A model generated the notes under the pieces. The model was not told the origin of the DNA and did not search any database. It was given only the letters and a program-made list of their open reading frames with translations. DNA of 64,000 nt from Malachius bipustulatus (lineage: Eukaryota; Arthropoda; Insecta; Coleoptera; Melyridae), in NCBI GenBank assembly GCA_910589415.1, contig OU342638.1:37483579-37547578 (forward strand), in the 5' to 3' direction. This document shows, piece after piece, positions 12,718-24,400 of this stretch. Positions within the stretch are counted from its first letter, which is position 1. Each line of letters opens with the position of its first letter. A program made the translations under genes and the position numbers.

Positions 12718-15700
12718 AAATACCTGTCCGCGGGTTATGCATTCGGCGGCCCGTCGCAGCTCCTCGTCGGACCGGCGGATCCGCCGGTTGGCGCTCGCCG
12801 AGCCGGCCGAGCCGTCGTACTGCGGGCCCCCGTCGTACTGGCAGCTGACGTTCGCTATGGCGTACTCGGGGGTCTTCATCTCGCAGCCGTCCGTGTTGAT
12901 CGTGGTGTCCTCCTCCATGAATTCCTGGTCCATCAGCTCGGATTCGTTATCGTAGTAGCCGTGTTCCTCCTCGACCCCGCAGGGGGGCTCTTGTGCGGGG
13001 GTCTCTCCTTCCTCTGCTGCAAGAAAATTGGATGTTCTGGTTACGGTCGTCTCTATTTTTTCCCTTCTAATGCTATTTATTTTTAAATTAAATCCGTATA
13101 ATCCGTAAAAATTGAGATTCCCAATGAAATTGAGCAAAATCTGATAAAAAAGAGATTTACAATAAAATTGAGCAAAATTCGTAAAACTTGGGATTCCCAG
13201 TGAAATTGAGCCTATACAGGTCAAGAAAAATCTAAAAAATATAGCAAATTCCAATAAAATTGAGCTTCACAATAAAATTGAGCACAATCTGATAAAATTG
13301 AGTTTCCCAATAAAATTGAGCAAACTGACAAAAATGAGATTCACAATAAAATTGAGCAAAATTCGATAAAATTGAGGTTTCCAATCAATTTAGAGCGAAA
13401 TCAATAAAATTGATCACAATATGATGAAATTGAGATTCCCAATGAAATTGAGCAAAATCTGATAAAAAAGAGATTTACAATAAAATTGAGCAAAATTCGT
13501 AAAACTTGAGATTCCCAGTGAAATTGAGCCTACACAGGTCAAGAAAAATCAAAAAAAATTAACAAATTCAAATAAAATTGAGCTACACAACAAAATTGAG
13601 CACAATCTGATAAAATTGAGTTTCCCAATAAAACTGAGCAAATTCTGATAAAAATGAGATTTACAATAAAATTGAGCAAAATTCGATAAAATTGAGGTTT
13701 CCAATCAATTTAGAGCGAAATCAATAAAATTGAGCACAATATGATAAAATTGAGTTTCACAATAAAATGGAGTACAATCTGATTGAGTTTCCCAATAAAA
13801 TTGAGCAAACTCTGACAAAAATGAGTTTTACAATAAAATTGAGCAAAATTCGATAAAATTGAGGTTTCCAATCAATTTAGAGCAAAATCAATAAAATTGA
13901 GCACAATCTAATAAAATTGAGATTTCCAATAAATTTAGAGCGAAATCCATGAAATTTGAGATTCAAACACATAGAGCAAACTCCAAATAAAATTGAACAA
14001 AATCTGATAAAAATTATATTCACGATAAAATGGCAAAATCCTATAAAATTAAGATTTCTAATAAATTTAGAGAGAAATCTGTAAAAATTGAGATTCCCAA
14101 TGAAATTGAGCAAGATCTGATAAAAATGATATTCACGATAAAATTGAGCAAAATTGGGATTCCAATAAATTTGAGCAAAATCCTTTAAAAATGAGATTTC
14201 CCAATAAAATTGAGATTCCAAATCAAATTGAGCTAACCCAGATCCAGACAAATAGGTTACACTATTTTAACATCGAGAAAAATCTGATAAAATTGAGATT
14301 TCCAATAAAATTGAGCAAAATCCTATAAAATTTATATTTCCTATTAATTCAGAGCGAAATACGTAAAAATTGAGACTCACACAGAGGGTCCAAACAAATA
14401 GAGAAAACTGCAAGAAAATTGAGCAAAATCTGATAAAAGTGGGATTCACAATAAAACTGAGCAAAATCCAATAAAATTGAGATTCTTAGTACATTTGAGC
14501 AGAATCCGTAAAAATTGAGACTTCCTAATTAAATTGAGCTAACCTGGGTCCAAACAAATAGAGCAAACCATAAAAAATTGAGCTAAATACGATAAAATTG
14601 AGCAAAATACGATAAATCTTATGCGATTGTGCTAATCCCAATAAAATTGAGATTTCCAATACGATTATTGAGCAAAATGTGATAAAATTGAGTTAAATCC
14701 AATAAAACTGAGCAAAATCCAATAAAACTGAGAAAAATCTGATAAAACTGTGACGCCCAATAAATTTGAGCTAACCAGGCTCTAATAAAATTGAGCAAAT
14801 TCACAGAAAATTAACATTCCCAATAAAATTGATCAGCCAGGAAAAATGAAACCAAACTGAGTCCGATAAAATTGAGCTAGTATTCAATAAAATAGAGTTA
14901 AAACTGAGCTACGACAAGCTTCATTTACAAAAACTTACCTTTAGGGGTGCCGTCGTTGGAGTCGCATTCCGAAGACGACGGGTTAGTTCCAACTTCGGGG
15001 GTTTCCACCTTTTCCTCTTTCTTGATTTCGGCCGGTTTGATCATCTGGTTGTTTTTCGCTTCGCCCGGGATGGCGCAGGGGGTGGCAGGTTTTGAATGCT
15101 GCAGAAAAATAATCCAATTAAACACGGGATTCCACCGTATTTCACCTCCTTACTTGTGGTGATTTAGCGGCGGCGAAATGCTGCTGGGACAAGAGCTGAT
15201 CGGACCCGCACAGGCCCCTGATCTGCAGCGCCTCGGCCGATTTCAGCAGGGACGGCAGATCGTCCTGGGTGACGTTCACCTCTCCTTTGTACATGAAATC
15301 GACCAACGATTGCATTTCTTGGAACCTACAAGCGACGATTGTTGCGTGAGCAGGGAAACGAACGGCTTTCAAAAGGAGAAGAGAAACTTCTACGTACCTC
15401 TCTGAACGACAAATGACATGCTACTTGTCGAAAATATTTTCTATAAATACTACAACAACAAGAATCCGGTTTTTGCTAAGTGTTGCTAGAACAAATCAAT
15501 AACGATGCAAAAATCATGCCATGCAAAATAAATAATAAAACACTACAAAAATAATAAAAGTAAGTTGTATTAATTGCTTAAATAGAAATTAGAGTCTGAG
15601 TGTAGGAGAAAAAAGGAGATCTTGCAACACTGCATACTTCAGGTATCCTTCAAATCTGACACTTTTGTCAGCTGTCATACCTATTACTGATACTACTACT

Positions 15701-16219
15701 TACGCTACTACTACAGACGAGACTTCAATTTCTTTAAAACTTCAAATGTCAAACAAAATAAATGAAACGACTACAACTGAAATTAACTCAAATTAACATA
15801 GCCCACTTAAAAGAACTGCAGCACTAGTATTATTATAAATTATAAACGTTTCATCAAATTAAAACACATCCAACGAGCGGTCGGTTTCGTTAAATCAACA
15901 ATTAATCACTCACTTCATGTCTTTCATAAAAATAATCGGGTGTCGACACGGGTTATCCAGCAACAGTTTCTCGAAATAGGTGGAACAAGCCGAAAGGACG
16001 ACCTGCAAGAACAATACATGAATAAAAACACTTGTTTCAACTTGATTAAAACTCATCAGTCTCTCGTGGTAGTACCTTGTGACATTTGAGCATCTCATTC
16101 TCGCACGCCAGGGTGACATCGACGAAGTGCTCGGAGGTGAGGAGCTTGGGGAAGGCGTTCTGCAGGTTCGACTGGTAGCTGTTCCATCGGACGCAGAATT
16201 GCTGAGGTGGGGCCGACAT
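12375..16219 (-). CDS. BTB/POZ and pipsqueak-type HTH nuclear protein
   Basis: Predicted chromatin or transcription factor. Six coding exons on the minus strand: 16219-16076, 16002-15914, 15325-15154, 15098-14939, 13016-12724, 12614-12375; the frame is kept and gives 365 residues. Residues about 1-120 are an insect BTB domain of the lola/tramtrack type (start [19 protein letters not shown], then [30 protein letters not shown]). A charged low-complexity linker follows ([22 protein letters not shown]). The C-terminal part has a pipsqueak HTH ([18 protein letters not shown] then [19 protein letters not shown]) and a basic PRRKRGR tail. The start codon at 16219 opens the standard BTB consensus. 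The HTH is split by an intron, as in genes that swap 3' exons. I cannot choose among BTB-psq paralogues, so no symbol is given. Confidence 0.9.
12655..12717. repeat. Compound microsatellite (GACA)n(GA)n(G)n
   Basis: In the intron before the last BTB exon, about 60 bp of GACA repeats pass into GA repeats and a G run, ending a few bases before the splice donor of the upstream exon (minus strand). Confidence 0.9.
13085..14915. repeat. Intronic minisatellite (ATAAAATTGAGCAAAATC-type)
   Basis: About 1.8 kb of the BTB intron 14938-13017 is a degenerate repeat of a roughly 18-25 bp core close to AATAAAATTGAGCAAAATC and AAAATTGAGATTCCC. At the left end a higher-order unit is visible: the block with GAGATTCCCAATGAAATTGA at 13114 recurs at 13432, a 318-bp step. 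Reverse-strand open frames rich in [10 protein letters not shown] come from the repeat and are not genes. Confidence 0.85.
15326..15913 (-). other. BTB-gene intron, no extra gene seen
   Basis: Ordinary AT-rich intron with scattered TGTCA motifs, including TTTTGTCAGCTGTCATA near 15667. No reading frame or RNA gene is supported. Confidence 0.5.
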
Positions 16220-16278
16220 CTCGTCAGGGCAACGTTAAATCATCAGCAAGCCACGATTGACCGGTCGAGTAGACGTAT
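16220..16278 (-). other. 5' UTR part of the BTB start exon
   Basis: Upstream of the start codon (minus strand) the exon can be followed to 16278, where an acceptor reading TTTCTCCAACAG precedes it. So translation starts in the second or a later exon, and the 111-bp array lies in the 5' intron. Confidence 0.6.
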
Positions 16279-16336
16279 CTGTTGGAGAAATTAATTCATA
16301 TAAGAAAAGTAAAAGAAGATAACGTCACGTTAACGA

Positions 16337-17290
16337 GTCGGGTCAGCTCGTTTCGTTTTTAATCGAAGCTTGAGCTGTCAAGAAATAATTCTCACCTGTC
16401 AAGAGCGAAAACTAGGTTAGGTGGCGTTTACGGGCGCGTTTTATTATTGTCGGGTCAGCTCACTTTCAACCGAGTGAAGCTGGAGCTGTCAAATTTTCAC
16501 CTGTCAAGAGCGAAAACTAGGTTAGGTGGCGTTTATGGGCGCGTTTTATTATTGTCGGGTCAGCTCACTTTCAACCGAGTGAAGCTTGAGCTGTCAAGAA
16601 ATAATTCTCACCTTTCAAGAGCGAAAACTAGGTTAGGTGGCGTTTATGGGCGCGTTTTATTATTGTCGGGTCAGCTCACTTTCAACCGAGTGAAGTTGGA
16701 GCTGTCAAAAAATAATTTTCACCTGTCAAGAGCGAAAACTAGGTTAGGTGGCGTTTATGGGCGCGTTTTATTATTGTCGGGTCAGCTCACTTTCAACCGA
16801 GTGAAGTTGGAGCTGTCAAAAAATAATTTTCACCTGTCAAGAGCGAAAACTAGGTTAGGTGGCGTTTATGGGCGCGTTTTATTATTGTCGGGTCAGCTCA
16901 CTTTTAACCGAGTGAAGTTGGAGCTGTCAAAAAATAATTTCCACCTGTCAAGAGCGAAACTAGGTTAGGAGTCGGTCATGGGCGCGTTTTATTATTGTCG
17001 GGTCAGCTCACTTTCAAACAAGTGAAGCTGGAGCTGTCAAAAAAAAATTTAACCTGTCAAAAGCGAAAACTAGGTTAGGTGGCGTTTACGGGCGCGTTTT
17101 ATTATTGTCGGGTCAGCTCACTTTCAACCGAGTGAAGCTGGAGCTGTCAAAAAATAAGTTTCACCTGTCAAGAGCGAAAATTAGATTAGGTGGCGTTTAC
17201 GGGCGCGGTTTATTATTGTCGGGTCAGCTCACTTTCAACCGAGTGAAGCTTGCGTTGTCAAAAAAAAATTTCACCTGTCAAAAATCGGAA
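16337..17290. repeat. 111-bp tandem array, nine copies
   Basis: Unit starts (GTCGGGTCAGCTC) lie at 16337, 16449, 16554, 16665, 16776, 16887, 16997, 17107 and 17218, with steps of 112, 105, 111, 111, 111, 110, 110 and 111. Each unit also holds GAGCTGTCAAA, CACCTGTCAAGAGCGAAAA, CTAGGTTAGGTGGCG and GGGCGCGTTTTATTATT. Because 111 is a multiple of three, a repetitive frame stays open across several units; I take it as a by-product. Degraded relatives (AGGTTA...GCGCGTTTTA) persist at about 17600-17640 and 17860-17900. Confidence 0.95.
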
Positions 17291-17330
17291 AAATAGTTGC
17301 ATTTTTTTACATAGATACACTAACAGCCAA

Positions 17331-17535
17331 TATTATAAAGGCTCATTAGGCTAACGGGCAGATTTCTGTGCTCGTTTTTGAAGCCAATATCGACGTTAAA
17401 AAACTTTTATTAACATTTTTGTAATTACTTTCATGTCAAGAATAGGTAAATTTAAAAAATTTCCACATAGACTCGATACCTTCTTCAGAAATGGTCACAG
17501 AAATCTGCCCGTTAACTTAATGAGCCTTTATAATA
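17331..17535. mobile_element. MITE with 40-bp inverted repeats and TA target duplication
   Basis: The arms 17331-17370 and 17496-17535 are inverted copies with about two mismatches (outer end TATTATAAAGGCTCATTAG). Taking TA as the duplicated target leaves an element of about 201 bp that starts TTATAAAGGCTC. No coding capacity. TA targets are typical of Tc1/mariner-type elements; the parent element is not identified. It sits in TGTCAAA-rich DNA at the end of the 111-bp array. Confidence 0.85.
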
Positions 17536-19109
17536 CCCGCTGTAAATCAAACTGTCAAATTTCTGCTTATCAAATTAACTGTCAACTGTCAAAAATTAAA
17601 TAGGTTAGGTACACATTTATGGCCGCGTTTTATTGTATTGTGACCAGTCAAAAGCTATTGTGACAATGTAACAAACAGAGATGATTATTTTATTTTTAAA
17701 AATACTGTTTTTCTGAAAACTAATAAAAATATTTGCATATTTCGACACTAATTAAATTAAATTAGTAATTAAACACCAATTAAACTGACATTAAAGTCAC
17801 AAACTATGACATAGATTACATCAAACTGTCAAATTAAAATTCACCTGCCAGGATTAAAATTAGGTTACAGGGTATTATTTAAGGGCGCGTTTTAGCGCGT
17901 AATTATATTTTATTGCAACCATTTAATTTCAATGCCTAATGGAGTTTGAGTAGGTAATTTTAAAAAAGGTGCATTAAATAAATTTCCATTCTTTTTTATT
18001 ACCGAAATTAATATAAGAGTTCTTCTTTTTTAATTAATTATTACCATCTCTCAGTTGTTCTTAACAATTGAGTCAACCATTGATTTGATTAACTGATCAT
18101 CTCTATTCTGCTTGCCTAGCTTGCTTGATAAACGGGCAAAATATCAAAAATGATAAAATAAAAATGTAATAAAAAGTAATATAAATGAAAATATCACGTG
18201 ACGAGTGCTCTAATAAGTAAAGTAAACCGTTCCCTGTTTAATAATAATGATAATAATAATACGCGCATGGTTTAAAAATAAAAGTTATAAAAATATTCTC
18301 AGGTACCTTTCACTTTTATAAATAAACATTAAAATATTTAAACTTCAATAACAACAGATACGCGTACGTCGTAGGTAGCCATGATTTTTGTTACACACAC
18401 TAACAACTAACACCAACACAAATAACATTCAACAATAACAACAAGAACGCCATCCATCAATCGTTGTGGGTAAATTATTTTTCGAGAAAAGCGACCGGTG
18501 ATTTCAAATAAACACGAAAAAAAATCAACCAAAACATAACCTGCACGAGCAGTCCACTTTAATTAATAATAATTGAATTAGTCGATGAGTTATTTATAAA
18601 AAACGTCGAACCCTGGGATTAATAATCACGAGCAGCGAGAGCATCGTTCTGCGCTTCCCTGACATTGTTAATATTATTATTGTTAACAAAACGACGCGAC
18701 TTCTCTCCCCTCGACGATCAACAACAACAACCAACAACGATCCGTTCAACAAAAAAAACAATCGAACGGGAACGGGTCTCTCGATTCAGACTTACAATTA
18801 TTTAAACAAAAACAAAATCCAAGCAATAAGCATCGCCATATTGTCTATCTAACCCCTAAATATTGCAAGGAAAAAAAATAAAAACAAAAATATTAACGAT
18901 ATTATTAATAATTTCACCCCCCGAATGACTGAAACGTTAAACAATTACCTCAGACACGTCCCGGGAACACACAAGCACAATAACTCGACAAAAATAATCT
19001 AAAAAATCGATAAAAACTTTTAATGCAAAATGTTCTCTTAAATAATTATATTGCTTAGCGCGGAACTTATCTAAGACTCAAGTTAACGTCAAAAGCTTCT
19101 AAGACTCAC
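17536..19109. other. BTB 5' intron remainder, no gene seen
   Basis: AT-rich DNA with degraded 111-bp-array relatives, TGTCAAA motifs and short AAC/ATA tracts. No supported reading frame. Confidence 0.45.
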
Positions 19110-19205
19110 CGGGAACGTCTACGCGAGAGAGACGGACGTAGCGCGACGCACGATCAACGCATGTCCGAACTTGACACGCGACACCGCTTCGTTCACTATT
19201 ATTAT
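19110..19205 (-). other. Candidate untranslated first exon of the BTB gene
   Basis: On the minus strand a GC-richer block ends at 19110 with a good donor (GTTCCCG then GTGAGTCTT). It would splice to the acceptor at 16278. The upper limit is an estimate. It lies 750 bp from the oppositely oriented FUN14 gene, which fits a divergent promoter region between them. Confidence 0.4.
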
Positions 19206-19960
19206 TATACCCAGGGCAGAGGGGGTGCTCTTTCGAATTTAAAATGTAAACAACCTCATATTTATATTAATTCCAACCCCGTCGAGGGACGAGAGCCTTT
19301 CAACCCTTGAACGCGACGAAGAGAACAAACGCGGGGACACTTTTATTTATTATTACTTGCGTTATAACAATCATAAAGCGATCTAAATATAAAATTAGAG
19401 ATAAATTTAGACGCCCGCCATTTGCAATTTTACCGGTTGGTGTTATGGTGTTGGTGTTGGTAGGTACAGTCGCTATCATAAAGCTGGAGCTCGGGCAATA
19501 ACAATATGACTCCTCCTTTCTTCGTCTCTCATCTCATCTCGCGCGGTAACAAAATCAAGAAAAACAAACTTTATAATCTAAACAAGTAAAACAACAACGA
19601 AACGAAGCTAAAGCTACCTATACTCAACTCAAACGAATCCTTATTAAACCTAGATAGAGACCTAGAATGTAACAACAACCTTCATTTTTAAAACCTTTAA
19701 TAATTAATTTTGTACGGAGAGTGTACTTAGTATCATAATAATAAGGGTGGTAAATTTGCATATCAATGCGTCACCAGCACCACACCAGCCAGCTATAAAA
19801 AATTCTAATAAAGCGTCAATGTTTTCAGGATCGATTTGTTTGTTATAATAATAATAATAAAAATAAAAAGAAGAATTAATAAATAATAAACAAATAACTG
19901 CTCGCGCATATTTCAATCAATTTTATATTATTATTACCACCACACAAAATAATCGATCAA

Positions 19961-20329
19961 ATGGAGAAAATTTTCAGTGACTTCATAAACAATCCCGCTA
20001 CGACGCAAATTTTCCTGGAAGCTCTGGCGGGTTGGTCGCTGGGAACGGTGACGATTCGAATCGGGAAGCCCGCGATCCTGGCGCTGGGTGGCGGGATCGT
20101 TTTACTGGACCTCGCCGTTCAAAATGGTTACCTGCGGATCAACTGGGATAAAATATCCGATCAAAATAAGAAGAATGCCAGCCGGAGGAAGGAAAGAGCA
20201 GTCCAGTCAGTCCAGAAAAGTGAAGAGGAAATCGGCTGTTTGGTTAAGATGGTGCGGCTGGTGAAAAGTTACGCTGTGTGCTCGAGCGGGTTTATTGGTG
20301 GATTTTTAATCGGGCTAGCTTCTAATTAA
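19961..20329 (+). CDS. FUN14-domain protein (FUNDC1-like)
   Basis: Small integral membrane protein, 122 residues, single exon. The FUN14 signature is clear at about residues 22-66: GWSLGTVTIRIGKPA, then ALGGGIVLL and NGYLRINWD. Residues about 22-52 form one or two membrane segments, a basic loop (KKNASRRKERAVQ) follows, and about 101-121 is a last membrane segment. FUNDC1 family proteins sit in the mitochondrial outer membrane and mammalian FUNDC1 is a mitophagy receptor. Here the part before the domain is only about 20 residues, and I find no Y/W/F-x-x-L/I/V LC3-binding motif in it, so the receptor role is not supported by sequence. AATAAA lies at 20401, 72 bp after the stop. Confidence 0.88.
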   Translation: MEKIFSDFINNPATTQIFLEALAGWSLGTVTIRIGKPAILALGGGIVLLDLAVQNGYLRINWDKISDQNKKNASRRKERAVQSVQKSEEEIGCLVKMVRLVKSYAVCSSGFIGGFLIGLASN

Positions 20330-21449
20330 TTCAATATTATTGTCATTCGGATTATTTCTATATTATCCTTTTGAATAATGTTTCGGGGAAATAGTTGAAT
20401 AATAAACTGTTATATAGTAATCGATATTGCTTGGTTGGTATGGAGCAGCGGTAGCGGTTTAAAATTTTATAGTCTTTTTAATATTTTAAACGCAATTTGA
20501 TCGATCGTGTTAATTACGGGACTCTAGATAGAAGTATATCTAGATCTAGAACTTTATAATAATATGATGTTTGGCCGCTTTGCATGAAGCGGATAACTGT
20601 AGAGAACCTGTATTACCGCTTATCGTTAGTGTCGGTAATGCAGGTTCCCTAGATAACTGAGTAATGGAGCGTTTTAACCGCCATTAACAGGCCAAAATGT
20701 TGTTTGATGTTTAGCATCGTTTTTATGTATTGAAAATGGCTTGAAATGGAATGGAAATAGGTAATTATTTCGAATAGAATGGAAATGAGGGTTGCTGAGC
20801 GCACATAATAAATCTGCGCGTCTGCGCACACCGCAAAAACCGATATTGTAAAAGATATTCGTGTGTTATTTTGCATAACCATTTAACGTAATTACCTACA
20901 TCAAAAAAATCTTCACCATCATCAAAATCTTTAACGGTTGAATATTTTTTCTAATCCGTAATAATCCGTTCTCTGAACTAAGGGACTTTAACTATTGCGA
21001 TTAAAAATTTTGACGTATTGAGTGACAAATGACAGATTAATTTAAAAGTTCAAATAAAAATAATGTAGCGATTTTTAATTTAATAGCTTTAGGTATCCTC
21101 TCGTTAATAGAACAATAAGAAGTGTCTGAATCGGCAATAAAAATTTAAATTACAATGCGCGAAAACCTAAAACTCATAATTATATGACGTTTTATCACAA
21201 TAACTGACAATGACAGATAATTTGATTGACTGATACCGAAGGAAGGTTAAGATGTCAAGGTAACCTTAACCTAATTTTTTACAACAACATAACATAACCT
21301 ATCCTATAATTCAATCGTGGACACAATGTGGAAGTAGGTGCTGTTTAGTATCGATGGCTCTGTAATTAAATAATTAATGGAATCGCAGTGGAAGTAACGT
21401 ATACAGAGTATTTAAAAAAGCCTCTCCCGTAATTTAAGAACCGCTAGAA
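20330..21449. other. Intergenic DNA with a GGTAAT hairpin repeat
   Basis: Contains the FUN14 3' UTR (AATAAA at 20401-20406), a hairpin at about 20602-20650 (GAACCTGTATTACCG against CGGTAATGCAGGTTC) that matches the MITE family seen at 32.2-32.5 and 34.5 kb, and the DHX37 promoter region. No further gene seen. Confidence 0.5.
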
Positions 21450-24400
21450 ATGTCAAACTCGAAAGTAAAGCGAAAATACAACTGGAAAGCCAGACAGGTC
21501 GTCAACACCATAATAGACGACTCGGACACAAAAAGGGTAAGAATTTATTTAACTCACTGAATTGACTGAATAAGTACGCAACTCGAACGTTTCCAGATCA
21601 AGCTAGACCTCGAGGTGACCGGCAATTATGACAACAGCAACCCCCTAGTCCTCCCATCCCAGAAACGCAAGACCAAGATCAAGGCCGACAAGAACGCTCA
21701 GCCCGTTAAAATCCTCTCGAAAAAACAGAGAAAGAAACTGGAGAAAGTGATCGAGCGCAAGAAGAAGAAAGAAAACGTAAGTACTACATAGTTACTATCA
21801 CTTTTTCCATTCAAGAAAATCTTAACCTAAAATGTTCATTTCTAGCGAGAACAGCTACTGGAATCCTTGAAGCGAGTCCAGGCGACCGCAGAAGAGGCCT
21901 CGAAGCTCGTCTCCATCACCGATATCCAAACGAAAGGGCTGAGGAAATTTTTATATGAAGAAGCGCACCCGGAAAAGGTGATTCCGAAACGGGACAAATT
22001 AATCCTGGAGGGGAAGGTTAAAGTGAACTGCGTGAAAGGATCCGGATCGAGGAACCCAAAAATAAATCGGAGAGTGATCGATAGGAATAATCCGAACATC
22101 GTCGGTTTCGATTCTTCCTCTTCTAGCGAAAGCGAGGACGATTCTAACGAACCGGAACCACCCGCTAGTGATGCCGCTGATAAAACAAACGGGATCGAAG
22201 TAGACTTATCAGAAATAACAAAGGAACCATCTGTGGTTGCACTGGAACCACCCGTGATTGCCCCGGAAGCAGAGAAACGTAAAGTAGCTAAAAAACCTCA
22301 ACCGAAACTCGAAAGGAAACCGGCAGTTTTCGTCGATGTATTCCGTGATCCGGAGATCCAGAAGTCCCGTCTCAAGCTCCCGATCCTCTCCGAGGAGCAA
22401 CAGATCATGGAATCGATCAACGAGAACCGAATAGTCATAATCGCGGGTGAGACGGGTAGCGGGAAAACGACCCAGCTCCCTCAGTTCCTGTACGAGAGCG
22501 GTTACGCGGCTACGAAACAGATCGCCATAACGGAACCGAGACGCGTCGCCGCAATCGCCATGTCCAAACGAGTCGCGCACGAGCTCAACCTCACCTCCCG
22601 CGAGGTCTCTTACTTGATCCGGTACGAAGGTAACGTCACGGATCAGACCAAGATCAAATTCATGACTGACGGCGTACTGTTGAAGGAAATCAAACGGGAC
22701 TATCTGCTCCCGAGGTATTCCGTTATAATTCTCGACGAGGCGCACGAGCGATCCGTCTATACCGATATCTTGATCGGGTATTTATCCCGGATCGTTAATC
22801 TGAGACACCGGAGGAACGACCCGTTGAAGCTGGTGATCATGTCGGCCACGTTGCGGTTAGAGGATTTCGTCGGGAACAGACGATTGTTCAAGCAGCCCCC
22901 GCCCGTCGTGACGGTTGAGGGTCGTCAGTTTCCCGTCACGAATCATTTCAGTAAACGGACCAATGACGATTACCTCGACGAGGCCTTCAAGAAAGTCGTC
23001 AAGATCCACACGAAGTTACCCGAAGGGGGGATTTTAGTCTTCCTGACCGGGCAGAGGGAGGTCAACTCGTTGGTTTCCAAGCTACGAAAAGCTTTCCCGT
23101 TCCGGAAAAATAACCAAAACCGGAACGGTCCATTAGCACCAGATCCTGGTACGGTTAATAACGATGATGATGACGATGACTTCGATTTAAGTCATGCAAA
23201 CAAGAAGAAGAGTAAGAATAAAACGAATCGTTTGATTAAAATAGTCCCGAAATTCGATCTCTCCTCTTACGATCAATCCGACAACTCGCTCTCCGACGAC
23301 GATGAAGAAGAAGAAGAAAACGAATCAATTCATGTCAGTTCCTCGTACTCTCAGCCCATATGGGCTCTCCCGCTCTTCTCGAACCTACCCACTTCGAGCC
23401 AATCGGAAGTCTTCAAAGACCCACCTCCCGGTTCGCGTTTGTGCGTCGTGAGCACGAACGTCGCCGAGACCAGCCTGACCATCCCCAACATAATCTACGT
23501 GGTCGATTCCGGCAAGACCAAGGCGAAAATCTACGATAAGGTGACCGGCGTGAGCACGGACGTGGTAACCTGGACGAGCAAGGCGTCGGCCGATCAGAGA
23601 TCTGGCCGGGCTGGTCGCGTCGCCCCCGGCCACTGTTACCGGCTCTACTCGAGCGCCGTCTTCAAGGACCAGTTCCCGCAGTTCGGCGCCCCGGAGATTC
23701 AGCAGAAGCCCGTCGACGAGATCTACCTGCAGATGAAGTGCATGAACATCAATGACGTGCAGAGCTTCCCCTTCCCGACCGCCCCCGATCTGCTCCAGCT
23801 GAGATCCGCCGAGGCCAGACTGAACGTGCTGGGCGCCATCACGGACGGCAAGGTGACCGAGCTGGGACGCGCGATCGAGGAATATCCTGTACTGCCCCGT
23901 TTCGGGAAGATGCTGGCGCTGAGTCATCAGTACGAGATGCTCCCTTACACGGTTCTCTTGGTGGCCGCTCTGTCGGTGCAGGAGGTGCTGCTAGAGGTGC
24001 CCGTCTTGGAGACGGGCGAGGACGAACTGAAGAAGATCCGGCAGAAATGGACGTCGCTGAGACGCTATTGGGCCGGGAAGGGGAATTCTCTCCTGCTGGG
24101 CGATAATATGGTGCTGATGAAAGCCGTAGGAGCCGCCGAGTACGCCAACTCTGAAGGTGAGTGAATTTCGTTTTTCATGTATGACAATCATAAAATCATT
24201 ACACCAATCAACAGGTAATCTGGAGAGATTCTGCGAAGAAAACGGTCTCCGGCACAAGGCCGTGACCGAGATCCGGAAGCTCCGGATCCAGCTCACCAAC
24301 GAGATCAACAGCAACTTCCCGGAAATCGACCTGTCGGTGGACCCGCGGCTCCCGCCGCCGACGGACGCCCAAATCAAGCTGCTGCGGCAGCTCCTTCTAG

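Noticed and set aside
13877..14804. Reverse-strand frames rich in [10 protein letters not shown]
   Set aside because: Translations of the AATAAAATTGAG minisatellite inside the BTB intron.
16447..17296. 173- and 63-residue repetitive open frames
   Set aside because: They arise only because the 111-bp tandem unit is a multiple of three; no start context, splice structure or known domain supports a gene.
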